A DNA stretch of 64,000 bases from Primula veris (lineage: Eukaryota; Streptophyta; Magnoliopsida; Ericales; Primulaceae), in NCBI GenBank assembly GCA_963682055.1, contig OY821740.1:37034795-37098794 (forward strand). The letters are read 5' to 3'. Below are positions 10,398 to 21,584 of the stretch, piece after piece. Both the position numbers and the translations under genes were made by a program. How positions within the stretch are numbered: position 1 is the stretch's first letter; each line of letters begins with the position of its first letter. The notes under the pieces are model-generated. The model was given only the letters and a program-made list of their open reading frames with translations, had not been told where the DNA came from and did not search any database.

Positions 10398-13300
10398 CTA
10401 GTGCCCATGACCTTCAGAGTGGTCTCCATGCCCTTCCCAAGGATGTCGCCACCCCTGAAGCACATCAAAAAACAAGAAATTGAGGGAGGCAAAAGAATCT
10501 AACACAATAAAGGTAAAGAACATGTCTAGCTGGCTCCTTCACATACATAATATTTGGGGAGAGAAACGAGAACAATTAACAGGAAAAATTGGAATTAACG
10601 ACTTACCAACACTACAGGACCATCATGCTTAGCCCTGTACAGAACCCAAAACCTGAAAGAAAGATCAAATTTACAGACTCACTTAGTAAGCCTCTTGCAA
10701 AAGCAATGTGGGTGCTCATATACTCGCTTTACCGGAACCCAGAGTTTCAAGTTTGTTAATTTATCTACCACAGAAAAAATAGAGCATGCAATTACAAAAT
10801 TTTCAAACTTTTCTTGAACCGAGAACAGGGAATAGGATACTTGAAATTTTTAGACTCGTCTGTTTTTTTTCACTTACAAGTTTTACTGCTTTAGAGCAGC
10901 TTCCGTAAAAGCTGAGGGTTCTATTGCAGGGCTGAAATACTTTTTAGCTAAATGATCCAAGCCTTTTCTTGATAGCCTCAAATAAGGCAGCTTATCTTTT
11001 TTAAAGAAGTAGCCAAACAAGCCCTATCCCCAGTCATTCTTTACCACTCTATTCTAACCTTTTATATGATATGTCTTTGCACTAATTTTAGAAAATATAG
11101 TACTCCTTAGATTTAAAGTCCTAAGTAAATCCACAATGGTAACTTTTCTCCAATTTTTCACTCAGTCTAAAACGTGACAGTACGACAAGTTTATTTTCAT
11201 CAACCAAATAAAAAAATTGAAAATTTAAGTTAAAATTGATTAGTTGAGCATGATCATCATAATGTTGAAATGGCAGTTCAGCAACGTAAAAGGAATTTCA
11301 ACAAATTTTAGATATTTTTCATACTTCGTTTTACAAAATGGATGGATAAGCAGATTTTGAATAAATTGTGAGGAAGCTAAACGATTAGTCAAACAATAAA
11401 ACTATCATTGAAGTACACCCACAAGTATGAAAAAGTAAGAAATATAACATTTGTGTGGTCTTCTAGAATATGTGTGTGTTCTTGATTAATCCATTGAACA
11501 CAATAGATGATTACTACAGAACTTAGGAAATTGGCAAAACCTCCTAATCTTGGCAGAAAATTCACCATGACTACTCATATGTAGTCCAACGAGCTAAATG
11601 AATAAAGAAATATGCCTCCTATTATGAGGAAACTTTTTGTGCCTGCGGTAATGCTGTTTGAAATGTTTTCTGTCTAGTAAATGCAACTTTTAGGGGGGAA
11701 ATTTTTATTATACACGAAAGTAAAGGTTTTACAAGAAATTATAGGGTTAAATGAAAATAACCGCATGACCTATGGGTTTTGCAAATAAACAACGTGCACT
11801 TTTTATTTTTGCAATTGACCCTCATGAACTAAACTTTTCAAAATAACCCCCACGTTCAACTTTAAAATGGCATAATTTGTATTCATTAGTCCGACTTAAG
11901 AATTCTGTTGCTTGATACATGTATTTTTCGAAGACCTATTTAGAGAAAAAATTATGAAAAATAGCCGAGGTTTTTGTAAAAAAAAATGTGTTCACGCAAA
12001 CCTAAAACCTGTTTCTTTTACCAAAAATAGGGATTAAACTGCATCCGTGGCTTGAGGAGCATAAATACCAAGAAATTACATAGAATTCAAGAAAAGCTAA
12101 TCAAAATGGACGATCGAGCATAAAGTTGTGTGGTTTCTAAAATGGACAAAAGTTCGAAAGTTCATGTGCATCAATTGCAAATGATGAAATGTATTGAAGA
12201 ATTTTGCAAAGCCTATATTGGGGATTACTTGCATCTCAGCGGAGCTGATACACCATACTACTAGATTTCAGTGTAGGCAGCAGTAGCACCAAGTTATACA
12301 AAATTGAATAAATGTTACATCAGCGTTAAGAAGTCAGCCAAAAGCACCAGAAATGTACTAATGACTCTATCAAGTGTACCAATTACCGTACACCAACGAC
12401 ATAGTTGAACTTTTAAGCAATAGTGAATTTTGATAAGTTTGCATCCTAACTAATCAATTTTGTAAAAACTGGTAACTGAAATGCGTAGACCGATGTCTTG
12501 ATTGAGAAAGATATGATATGGTTAACTAATAATAAAAAGTTGATAGGTCGGTTTCCAAATTAAATTGCCCTCTTTTCCCATTTTATAATTTCCAGACGAT
12601 ATCTCCATAGAACTCGCCACAGGTCGAAGTTTTTCCACTTTAACTGTATATACAAAAGCAAGCATATACATAGGCCCTATCATAACAATCTCAGCGCTTC
12701 TTCGTTTAATTCTTTAACTGGAAAAATAAACAATCTTCATTCAGATTGATACTGAAAATTTTCTAGCTTACTTGTTGGAAGTTTTGAAAATCAGTCACTT
12801 TTATGGAGTATTATAAATTCCTCATCTTATGGGTTTTCTTAAATGATCAAACTTTGTCTAGCTAGTTATCTATTTTAAAAATAAAAAAACTTTTATTATA
12901 TGCAACCAAATTTAGCCTTACAGCAATAAAACAATCTAGCTTTTTTGTCCCTCTCAAAAAATTCAGTTTATAAAGCCATAAGTAGAACACAATTATCAAA
13001 TCAGCTTAAAATCTAAACAACCCAAATGCACCACACTAAAAAAATCCCCCAAAAAAGCTCAAAATGTGGTAAACGAACAAAGTACTTGAGACCATACATG
13101 AAAAAAAACATCGTACGATCTAAGTCAATAGAGAGAGAATTTGGCAATCAAATTAATAAGAAGCAAATAAAAAGCAAAGGGTATAGACTAAAATCGGAGC
13201 TAGAGAATGATAAAAGAGATAAAACAGTATATTATATAGATATATAAATTCAGTTATTAGCTTAAAAGTTGCATGAAATCGAAGCCATAAGTAGAACACA

Positions 13301-13746
13301 ACCACAACTCAACTTAAATGAAAAACTAAGCTCACAAACAAAGTATTGAAACCATAAATGAAAAAAAAATGGTACAATCTAAGTCAATAGAAAGAGAAAT
13401 TAACAATCAAATTAATCAAAAGCTACAACAGACAAATGAAATCAAAGGGTGTAGACTCAAATCGGAGCTACAGAATGATATAAAGATAATACAATATATA
13501 TAAATATAAATACGACATAACGGCGCAGAATCCCTTTCCGGTGACGGTATGCCATGGTTTAAAATAAAAGGGATTGACAATCAAATTAAAATCAAAAGGG
13601 TATAGACTAAAATCGGAGCTAGAGAAAGATATAAATAGAAATAAATACCACATAACGGCGCATAATCCTTTGCCGGTGACAGTATGCCAACGTTTGGGCT
13701 GATGTAATGTTACTCCCTTGTACGTCATCCCATCATGCCCTCCCAT
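10398..13746 (-). CDS. NDUFB2: NADH dehydrogenase 1 beta subcomplex subunit 2 (complex I)
   Basis: Three-exon gene for a 66-residue subunit of the membrane arm of mitochondrial respiratory complex I. Exons on the minus strand are 13746-13649, 10652-10607 and 10454-10398; introns are 2,996 and 152 bases with GT-AG ends. The joined frame starts MGGHDGMTYKGVTLHQPKRW. It continues HTVTGKGLCAVM, then W-F-W-V-L-Y-R-A-K, then HDGPVVLGWRHPWEGHGDHS, and ends EGHGH. The tryptophan at residue 33 is split across intron 1 (TG then G). The GWRHPW motif and His/Gly-rich C-terminus are hallmarks of the plant subunit, and the length agrees with the family. There is one likely membrane helix around residues 27-40. 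It is an accessory subunit without a redox cofactor. Intron 1 contains a partial copy of exon 1 (13514-13555). Confidence 0.92.
10860..11030. repeat. Copy of a dispersed intronic repeat family
   Basis: Carries the shared hallmarks of a repeat seen about ten times in the window: a segment like GCCTGAAAA...TTTAGCTAAATGAACCAAGCC, here TTTTTAGCTAAATGATCCAA, ending in AGCCAAACAAGCCCTA. Other copies are at about 32705-32900, 33715-33930, 34235-34400, 36460-36600, 36690-36890, 47725-47850, 48660-48860, 53985-54200 and 54380-54640. Confidence 0.45.
12974..13720. repeat. Tandem duplication around NDUFB2 exon 1
   Basis: Three diverged direct copies at about 12974-13255, 13282-13555 and 13556-13700. 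Shared landmarks are CCATAAGTAGAACACAA, TCTAAGTCAATAGA, and AAAGGGTATAGACTAAAATC followed by GGAGCTA. The last two copies also contain the exon 1 end ACATAACGGCGCA and TTTCCGGTGACGGTATGCCA (or close variants). Only the copy nearest the start codon is the functional exon. Confidence 0.8.
13514..13555 (-). pseudogene. Relic copy of NDUFB2 exon 1 inside intron 1
   Basis: The minus strand encodes WHTVTGKGFCAVMS in the same register as the functional WHTVTGKGLCAVMW. A GT follows at the matching donor position (ATGTC then GTATTT). The start codon and the first 19 residues are missing. The residue at the splice junction would be Ser instead of Trp. It is probably spliced out with intron 1, but the donor dinucleotide is still there. 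Confidence 0.75.
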
Positions 13747-15711
13747 CTCTCTTTCTCTCTCTATATCTATATATTTATGTATTTTGTGGTTCTCTCTCTC
13801 TATCTATATCTATATATGTCTGTTGTCTACAGTAAATAAGTTCAGGTTGGAGAGACTGAATGGTTAGTTACAAAGTCGGTGAGCGAAAGCGGAAGCGGGA
13901 TACGAACGGAAACGGTAAACGAAACCGAATTTTTGACTGAAACGCCGATATAATTAAATGCAATTTTTCATTTTTATTAAAAAATAAGTAGTATCATATA
14001 AGTTTTTTGAATGTTTATTGAGGTTTTCGAAAAGTATAATTTAAGATTTAAAAAAGGTTTCGTTTAAGTTTCCGAAATGTTTCGAGGACGTTTCTTCTAA
14101 AATTTTGAAAGAGCATCGTACCTGTTTTCGGAGAAACGTGATACGTACCCTAAACAGAGTTTTCGGATAACTATCATGAGACCAAGTGATTAAAGCAATA
14201 GTCAATTTTTTTTATGAAAATAAAATTAACGTTTTGAATATAAGAGATGATAGCAAAAAACTCCATTGTTTCCGTTTTATTTAAAGTAATATTTATTCAC
14301 TAATAATGTATGTGAGTTGTGACCCTACATTTTTACACATGTTATATGTTATATTGAAAAACACATTGTCCAGTGTTATGAGTAAAAAAATAATTCAAGA
14401 TATAAAAGTAAATTAAAATTGGTAAATTGCCTCTTATTTTATACCCCCTTTATACACTAACCATAGTTACAGGTAGTGGCTAATTTAAAAAGTTATCACA
14501 TTTTGCGTATTGGAAACAATTTCACACATAAATGGTAATCTTTTCTTTTCTTTTTGTCAAATGCTAACCAATGCCTAGGATATCTAGTAACTTTTTTTTT
14601 TAAAGTTAGTATGGTAATTATTTTATAACATTTACATGAGTTATGTATATTAAAGATATGGTTTTAACAGTCGGTATTTAATTAAATGTTTTTTTTGGAA
14701 ATTGATGTAATGATTTGGTAGAATTGGCATACTCTCTTTTCTGTGTAATCTTTTAAAAAAAGCTTTTACTTCTAGTATGTACTATGAATTTTGAGCTGTA
14801 TTTGATTTAGTGTCGCAATTATCATTGCCCGCTTTACAGTTAAAAGTTCTTTGGGCTTTGGAGGATAGAAACATGAAATGGAGAGTGAGGTACCAGGCTC
14901 TAAAGATCTAAAGACAATTGGGGAAGCAAATTTCGTAAATCATCAAGTTTTTAATACTCTAAAATATTAGTAATAGATTTAAATACTATGGCTGTATGAC
15001 AAACGTTATATGTATGCAATTACTACATTTAAAAAAGAAAGGTGGTCTATCTTTTGAGGGACAAACACGAACCAAAAGTATTATCTTTTTTGGGACAAGA
15101 AGTACTTAAAACGAACTTATGGTTTTGCAATGTTTGATAAAAAACTGATTTCATTAATTAAGAAACCAAGCAAGTGAAAGGAAGTGAATGACGAAACCAA
15201 TATTGTTCTGTATTATACTTGAAAAGCCGAGGCAGCTCACAACATGTAGAAAGAAAGGAACAAAAAATATGCCACCTTCCAAATTAACCACTCAGCAGAT
15301 TTATATTACTTCGCAATTACAAGGACCAAAGGGAGAAAAAAAAAAGATAAAAGGAAGAAAAAAAAATGGACGAACAGGCAACTGCTTGTCGCATACTCCT
15401 GCTACTCCGACCTACGCTTCTTACATCGCATCCTTGGTCCTTATCTTTGAACAACCGTTTTCCGGAAGGATAGCTAAGCAGAGGCTTTACTACACGGACT
15501 GGGGGGGGGGGGGGATATGAATAAGCTTCGAAATAAAAAAGTGTAGACTTGGCCCACGGAACATTCCGTGGCAACACCAACAGGAAATTCTGCCTACTCC
15601 ACTTCTATAATTTGTATCTCGGGGGACAAATAATAATAAAAATCTACATACATGATGAAAGGTTGTTACTGAGTAATGGCGGAAACTTTGGCAAGCTTAT
15701 AAGTAAGGCTG
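13747..15711. other. Intergenic, simple repeats and unassigned sequence
   Basis: Begins with CT/TA microsatellites at 13747-13818. The segment 13870-14170 has many short CGGAAACG and GTTTCCG-like words and looks like an old transposon, but I could not define its ends. Overlapping open frames on both strands at 15188-15580 resemble no protein. The part next to 15712 may be the 3' untranslated region of the membrane-protein gene. Confidence 0.45.
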
Positions 15712-18700
15712 CTACATTGACAGCGGAAGGAGCATTCTTCGTTTCTTTTTCCGCGCCAATCTAACTTGCTTTGCTATCTTCATGCATACAAAAAGAAGCA
15801 ATGTAACACAAACTAAAATAAATGCAAGCTTCATATGCCTGAAATATAAGGAAATTGCTGCGAAGACCAGGAATGCTAGAATGACGAGTTCCCATATTAC
15901 GAATATTACCACATCCACCCTGCAATACGAAATTGTAGAGAAAAAGTTATAGCGAGGGTGTTGTTCTTTCTTCAGAAACATAAAATCCACGAATAGCAAA
16001 AGTCAACAAAAGCAGCCTCACAAATACAGTACATAAAAAATAATCAGGAAATTGATCCAATCCTCAACAGATGACATCCAATTCCACGAAACTTTAAAGT
16101 GAGTTCGAAAAGTTAAATAAATGACATCGTAGAGTGTAGTTTCTTTCATTCATGAGTTGTATCAAACTTCAATAGCAAAGGACCAAAGTTGAACAACTAT
16201 AATACAGAACGACATAAAATCTTCATGTAATGTAAAGCTTTGTTCTTGCAGATTTAATTCAAGTGTAAGAAGTGCAATGTACATCAGATTCGGGAGGTGG
16301 AGTATACCCTGACTATTAGAATAAAATCGCCAAATTTGGAAAATAAGTGTTGTACTGGTTTTAAATAATTATTTTAAAACACCGATGTTCCCCGATGGGG
16401 TACTACTTTGAGTAATATAAGAATCCAAGTGAGAAGTCACATGAAACTATGAAAGGGGTAAACAATCAACTACATAGCAAAAGATTGAGTGGTACCGCTG
16501 CTAACTCATAAGATGCAAACTTAAGCTTCCTATCATCTGATTCATCTTTGCATAGTTTTTGTGTACGAATAAGGCTCAAAAGATTAGAACCGTACATCCA
16601 AAATAATGAATGTAAACTAACCACCTATGCGCTATAAAAAGAACAATAGTATCCAGGAAATGAACCAATTGACTAAATGATCACGAGTGACACCCTCTTC
16701 ACCCAAAAAAAAAAAGAGAAGATATATTTTACTCCTTACATGGGCTAACAACGCGAGATCACCCTATCCCATTTAACTACGCAAGTTAAGTAGTAGTAGT
16801 AGATCATTTTCCAAAAAGGCTTGCCCAAACAGAGAAGTGGTATTGCTGATCTATGAGTCTATCAGTCCCTCTCACCCTCTTTCCTAAGTGTTTTTTTGTG
16901 GGCGTAAATTGTCTTCCATTCTTTCTTATCTTATTTTGTAGACGGGTTTGAGGTGTTTAATGCCTAATTTTTTTCGAGTGCTCAATTAAAAATTAAAAAT
17001 AAAAACTCGGAGCATCTCAGTAAATACCTGCCCAGTGAACTACTCATCACCACTAGTAGGATCAGAAGTATAGCAAAACCAGAAACTCCTAAAACCTGCT
17101 TAATCATTTAGCAATCACCAAATTCAAGGTTTCAAAAGATTGTGAGCCCTTATCCTGTGGCCAATATCATATACGGCATTTATAAGCAAATGCAGGAATA
17201 AAGGTTTCTCACGTAGACTAAAAGACAAAGAAGAAACCAGGAGCACAGGCCGGCATCCCAATAGCTTCTGCACTTAGATTTCAAATCCCTACCATAAATC
17301 TAGTGAAACTAAGTAAATATTTCTAAATATATTATGATTCATGATTCACAACCAACCGCATGATCTGATATTGTGTCTACAAAACTACACTCTTTTTTCA
17401 ATAGCTAGCATAAAACTTTAGCAGTAAATGTTCTAATGTTATTGTAAGTGGGGCTGACAAATAAATACTGTATCACAATATCTTTTTTGCTGAACATAAA
17501 GGAGCTGGATTACTATTATAGATGCAATCTTTCCAACTTTTCTGCATGTTCACCAGAGTTTGTGTTTGCTTACAATAAAAACCCCATGTTTACTATAAAA
17601 TGGTGCCCTCATGTACGGATCTCATTCCCTTTCTTTGACCCACTACCTTATGCTTTCTATATATATTGAATTGTCCAAGATCTCGAAACCCTTATTTATT
17701 TAGTCAACAATTGGTTTATGATTCCTTGACTTTACCACGCAGCAAACTAAGTGACCAATATCATTTTCGTGGCATGCATAAAAAGGTACCCGGCATATCT
17801 TTAGGTTTGATCAAAATTTGGCTTAGATACCACTCGGCAAGGGCAAACTAAGTTAAAGTGATCAAAATGATCTACATAGCATGCAGGAAAAGGTACCCTA
17901 TTTTTAGAATGGGTTCATATTCAATAGAAATGGAGTATTAAAAACAACTATTGACAAAATAATTAATCAGCATCCCAATGGTTCAATAATTGGCATCTGA
18001 CATAAATCTGGAGATTTAATTGCTTTCTACACATTTTCTCTCTTTAAAAGAAGAAGAATATAAGAGGTTCTGGGAAGAAAATATGAGAGGTATAGCCAAG
18101 TAACTTTTCAGAAAGTAAATATGTGGCCGAGCATTTCCAAAACAGGAATCAAGAACAAGGGTTTAAAAATGGTTTTGAAGTGCTTGATATATCTAGATGC
18201 TTATAAGTTCTGTAGAATGGAAAAGGTTCCCAATGAACAAAGAAGATCTAATTGGATTGACATGTAGAAACAACACAGAACCAAAAATCACACGAATTAA
18301 TCCAAGAGCTTTTACACTTACAAGCCAACAAGTTATGTCATAACATCCGTGTTTATATACATATATCAATATACAATGAATATAAAATTTTCTGAGAAAA
18401 ATAAATAATCCCATCCACCAAAAGTAGGTACCTAAATTTTCACTATACCAAACGATGATACTTACTGATTTAAGTTCTCCCCAGTAGCTCACACGCTCCC
18501 AACAGGCACCAACACTGGTTAAGGTCAACTTATATGTAAGGTTAAATGGAAAACTACCATATCTCTCTCATAAAGTTATACAAGATTTAGACTCCCCCGA
18601 CCCGAAGAACAATTCTCTGCTTGAGTCACTCTCAACTTCATTTTAGTTCGTTTCGCCCCACTGTAAATTAAAGTAATGGCTTTATCACTCATTCACTCAC

Positions 18701-20545
18701 ATCAGAGCCGGTGACTTGTCTCCATTATCCCTCTACAATGCCAAGTTACTCACTCCATCCCTAATAACGTTTTGCTCGCTGCAACAGTTATAACTTAAAT
18801 TTATCATGTCTTACCCCCACAAGGAACACATGTTGAGAAAGTAAAGCGTCATACCCATAACTATATATACCTAACCTACCACCTCGTCTTCGAAGCTTAA
18901 ATTTTTAAAATAGTAGTTCATCCTCCACCCATAAAAGGTACCAAAAAATTTTCATCTTGTTCGACCCAAACTCATTTTGTTATTATTTTAAGCGCGTGCA
19001 TATGCATAACAAGCGTCGAAGAAATAGCCCAAAAAGCTAAATATAAAGAGGAGGATAGTCGAGGCATATCAACAACACACCAAATCCCATACTAGATATG
19101 TCATGGACCTAAATTACCAACCTATCTTTTCAAATTTCAAGCTAACTATAGCTCCTAATCCACAATGCTGTTCACCTCTAACTTCCACTCAATCAATCAG
19201 TAATTCAATTGATCCGCCAATTTAAAATTTACTCTTTAGTCCGAAAAACTAGAACAGTAAGCGGAATAAACCCAGCCACTCTGTTAGCATCAAACAGAAA
19301 GTTAACCAAAGAAACCCTAACTTTCCCATCTAAAGTAACAACACCGTACTAGACTAGATCTCGTACGTGATCTTCACTGGTCTGAGATCAATCGGCTCAA
19401 ACATCAATTTAAAATCATCCAACAAAAAATCATAATAAAATGAAACTCTAAACTAGTAATCAGAGATCGCACCAAAATGGTACTCTCACCCTACAGATAT
19501 GACACAGGTAAACACCTGTTATGATACTCTCTCTGTTCTATATTACTTGTCTCCTATTCACATCATTTTGCTATACAATTCTTTTGTCATTAAATTTCCA
19601 GTACGAAAGCTATTCAAGTAGTCATAGTCCTTATAAAGTTACTAAAATAGCTTGACGTTGCTATTTTTTGGTAATTTAAGTAAAAGGTAATATGGAACAC
19701 AAAGAGTACAGGATTAGACCAATATGAAAACAATATGTAATACCTATAAACAACGAAACCCTAACTATTAAACTGAACACGCAGTATTAAAAACTGTCAT
19801 AGGTCCAAACAAAACGATGCAATCATAGACAAAAACACAGATAATCTGCGACAGTCTTAAATAACCTGACCTCAAATAACTAAATCAAGGTAAATGCAAT
19901 TAAAGGGTGGAGTAAAAGTACAAGTAATCTGCAATTGCCGTAAACAATAAAACCTGAAATAGTTAAGTCATGGTAAATGCAATTACAGAAAAAGAAGAGA
20001 AAAGGAAAGTTGAAAGAGTGGGGCTATGAATACAAAAGTGATGTATATATATACATAAAGAGTACATTTTTAGACCAATATGAAAATAATCTGTAATATC
20101 CATAAACAACGAAACCCTAACTATCAAACGGAACACGCAGTATTAAAAACTGTCACAGGTCCAAACAAAACGATACAATCATAGATAAAAACACAAATAA
20201 TTTGCAACACTGTTAAATAACGAGACCTGCAATGATTAGATAAGGGTAAATGCAATTAAACAAATAATCGGAAATTGGCGTAAACAATAAAACCTGAGAT
20301 ACTTAAATTAGTCTGACATGAAATTAGAGAAAAAGTTAAAAGAGTGGGTTTTGAATTATGAATAAAGGAGTGAAATATAAATATAATGATATGAAAATAA
20401 AAGTAATAATGAAGAACCTGGAGAAGATGGAGTTGGGAGAGGATGAGGAAGAAGGAGATAAAAAGAAGAAGAAAGATGACGTGTCGTACTTTGATCGAAT
20501 CTGATACTCTCGTAGCTGCTCCGCTAGATTAGACCGTGTTATCAT
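15712..20545 (-). CDS. Small two-helix membrane protein, function unknown
   Basis: Two-exon gene, exons 20545-20418 and 15919-15712 on the minus strand, intron about 4.5 kb with GT-AG ends. The joined protein has 111 residues. It starts MITRSNLAEQLREYQIRSKY, then a Phe/Ser-rich stretch, then an Arg split across the junction (AG plus G). Next come two hydrophobic helices at about 45-66 and 71-90, and a basic tail VRLARKKKRRMLLPLSM. From memory it resembles a conserved plant family of uncharacterised transmembrane proteins that begin with NLAEQLREYQIRS and end in LLLPLSM. No catalytic motif is visible. The cytosolic basic tail suggests a tail facing the cytoplasm. I chose the ATG at 20545 because the frame upstream has only a GTG. 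Direct splicing of these two exons keeps the frame; a candidate 68-base exon between them (17028-17095) would introduce a stop. Confidence 0.75.
19695..20365. repeat. Tandem direct duplication in the membrane-protein intron
   Basis: Two copies of about 340-360 bases, at 19695-20035 and 20055-20365. Shared words include TAGACCAATATGAAAA, AAACAACGAAACCCTAACTA, CACGCAGTATTAAAAACTGT, GGTCCAAACAAAACGAT and GTAAACAATAAAACCTGA. The copies run in the same order with an offset near 350. Confidence 0.85.
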
Positions 20546-20569
20546 CTCTTTTTCACCCACTCTCCCTCT

Positions 20570-20682
20570 CTCTCTCTATATATATATATACGTATGTATG
20601 TATGTATGTATTGGGAGGTACTATGTAAGTGTGTAGAACTCTGGTGGTGTCATCGATGGAAGAGAGAGAGAGAGAGAGAGGA
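20570..20682. repeat. CT, TA, GTAT and AG microsatellites
   Basis: Consecutive simple runs lie just upstream (gene sense) of the membrane-protein start codon: CTCTCT, TATATA, GTATGTATGTAT, and later AGAGAG at 20660-20682. Confidence 0.9.
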
Positions 20683-20685
20683 GAG

Positions 20686-20910
20686 CTAGCAAAAACCCGG
20701 AAAAACCGAACCGACGAAACGAACGGAAACCGAAAAATCAAAAAAAATTCGGATTACCGAAAAAAACGGAAACTGGACCAAAAAAACCGGTCTGGTTCGG
20801 TCCAAAAAATAAAAAGACCAAAACAAAAAAAAAAACGAACAGAAAAATATGCTCGGTTTCGATTTCGGTTTTGCCAAAAACCGAACCGGATCGGACCGGA
20901 CCCAGCCCTA
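20686..20910. mobile_element. Possible hAT-like MITE with CCGAACCGG-rich interior
   Basis: About 225 bases dense in CGGTTCGG and CCGAAACC words. It is bounded by CTAGCAAAAACCCGG on the left and, read inward from the right, TAGGGCTGGGTCCGG. GAGGAGAG precedes it and GAGGAGAC follows it, a seven-of-eight match that could be an 8-bp target duplication. The AG microsatellite next door makes that match less convincing. Confidence 0.4.
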
Positions 20911-21584
20911 GAGGAGACACGAAGAAGAATATGAAAAATTACAAATTACGGCATGTAATATGGTTATTTTTTGAAATCGCGACTCAATTTGTAATGATTA
21001 CACTACAAAATAGTCGGAAATTTTTATGTACTTGTAATTTAATTGTGAATTATGAATCTATATGTAATTTCATCGGTTTATAATTTGTATCAAAATTGGT
21101 GAAAAGATTTTTTTTTAAATCTAACTAAAAAAATTAACATTGAAACTATATGATCAAATTTTAAAAAAATTCATTCCGATAATTTTAATATAAATTATTG
21201 GCCGATCAAAATTACATATAATTTCGTAAGTAACATTAAAATAATAAGGAGGAAGCAGCAGTTTCTACTTTTTAGGTACAGAACTTTTTACGTAGGTTTC
21301 ATGAAATAACCAATTTTTTGTTCATAATTATCCACTCACATAAATTATTACGGTTTGAATCCAGTGTCAAACATATTTGTTTCATTTTGAAGAGACGATG
21401 TACTTTAACTAAAATAGGTTGAAAATAGTGATTTGGGTTGAATTTTTCAAAATTATCAATTCAAACCAAATCAAACCGCACCGTAAATAATATAAGTGGG
21501 TTGGTTGGGGTCTAGGTTGCACCGGTACAGATACGAGTATCGGTACGATAAAAGTTGAAAATTTTCGATGCGAAACGAGAATTG

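Noticed and set aside
15188..15580. Opposed open frames of 110 and 87 residues
   Set aside because: Low-complexity lysine and glycine/proline runs (poly-A and poly-G tracts). No homology recognised on either strand.
20546..20560. Earlier start (five more residues) for the membrane protein
   Set aside because: The upstream codon is GTG; the first ATG in frame is at 20545.
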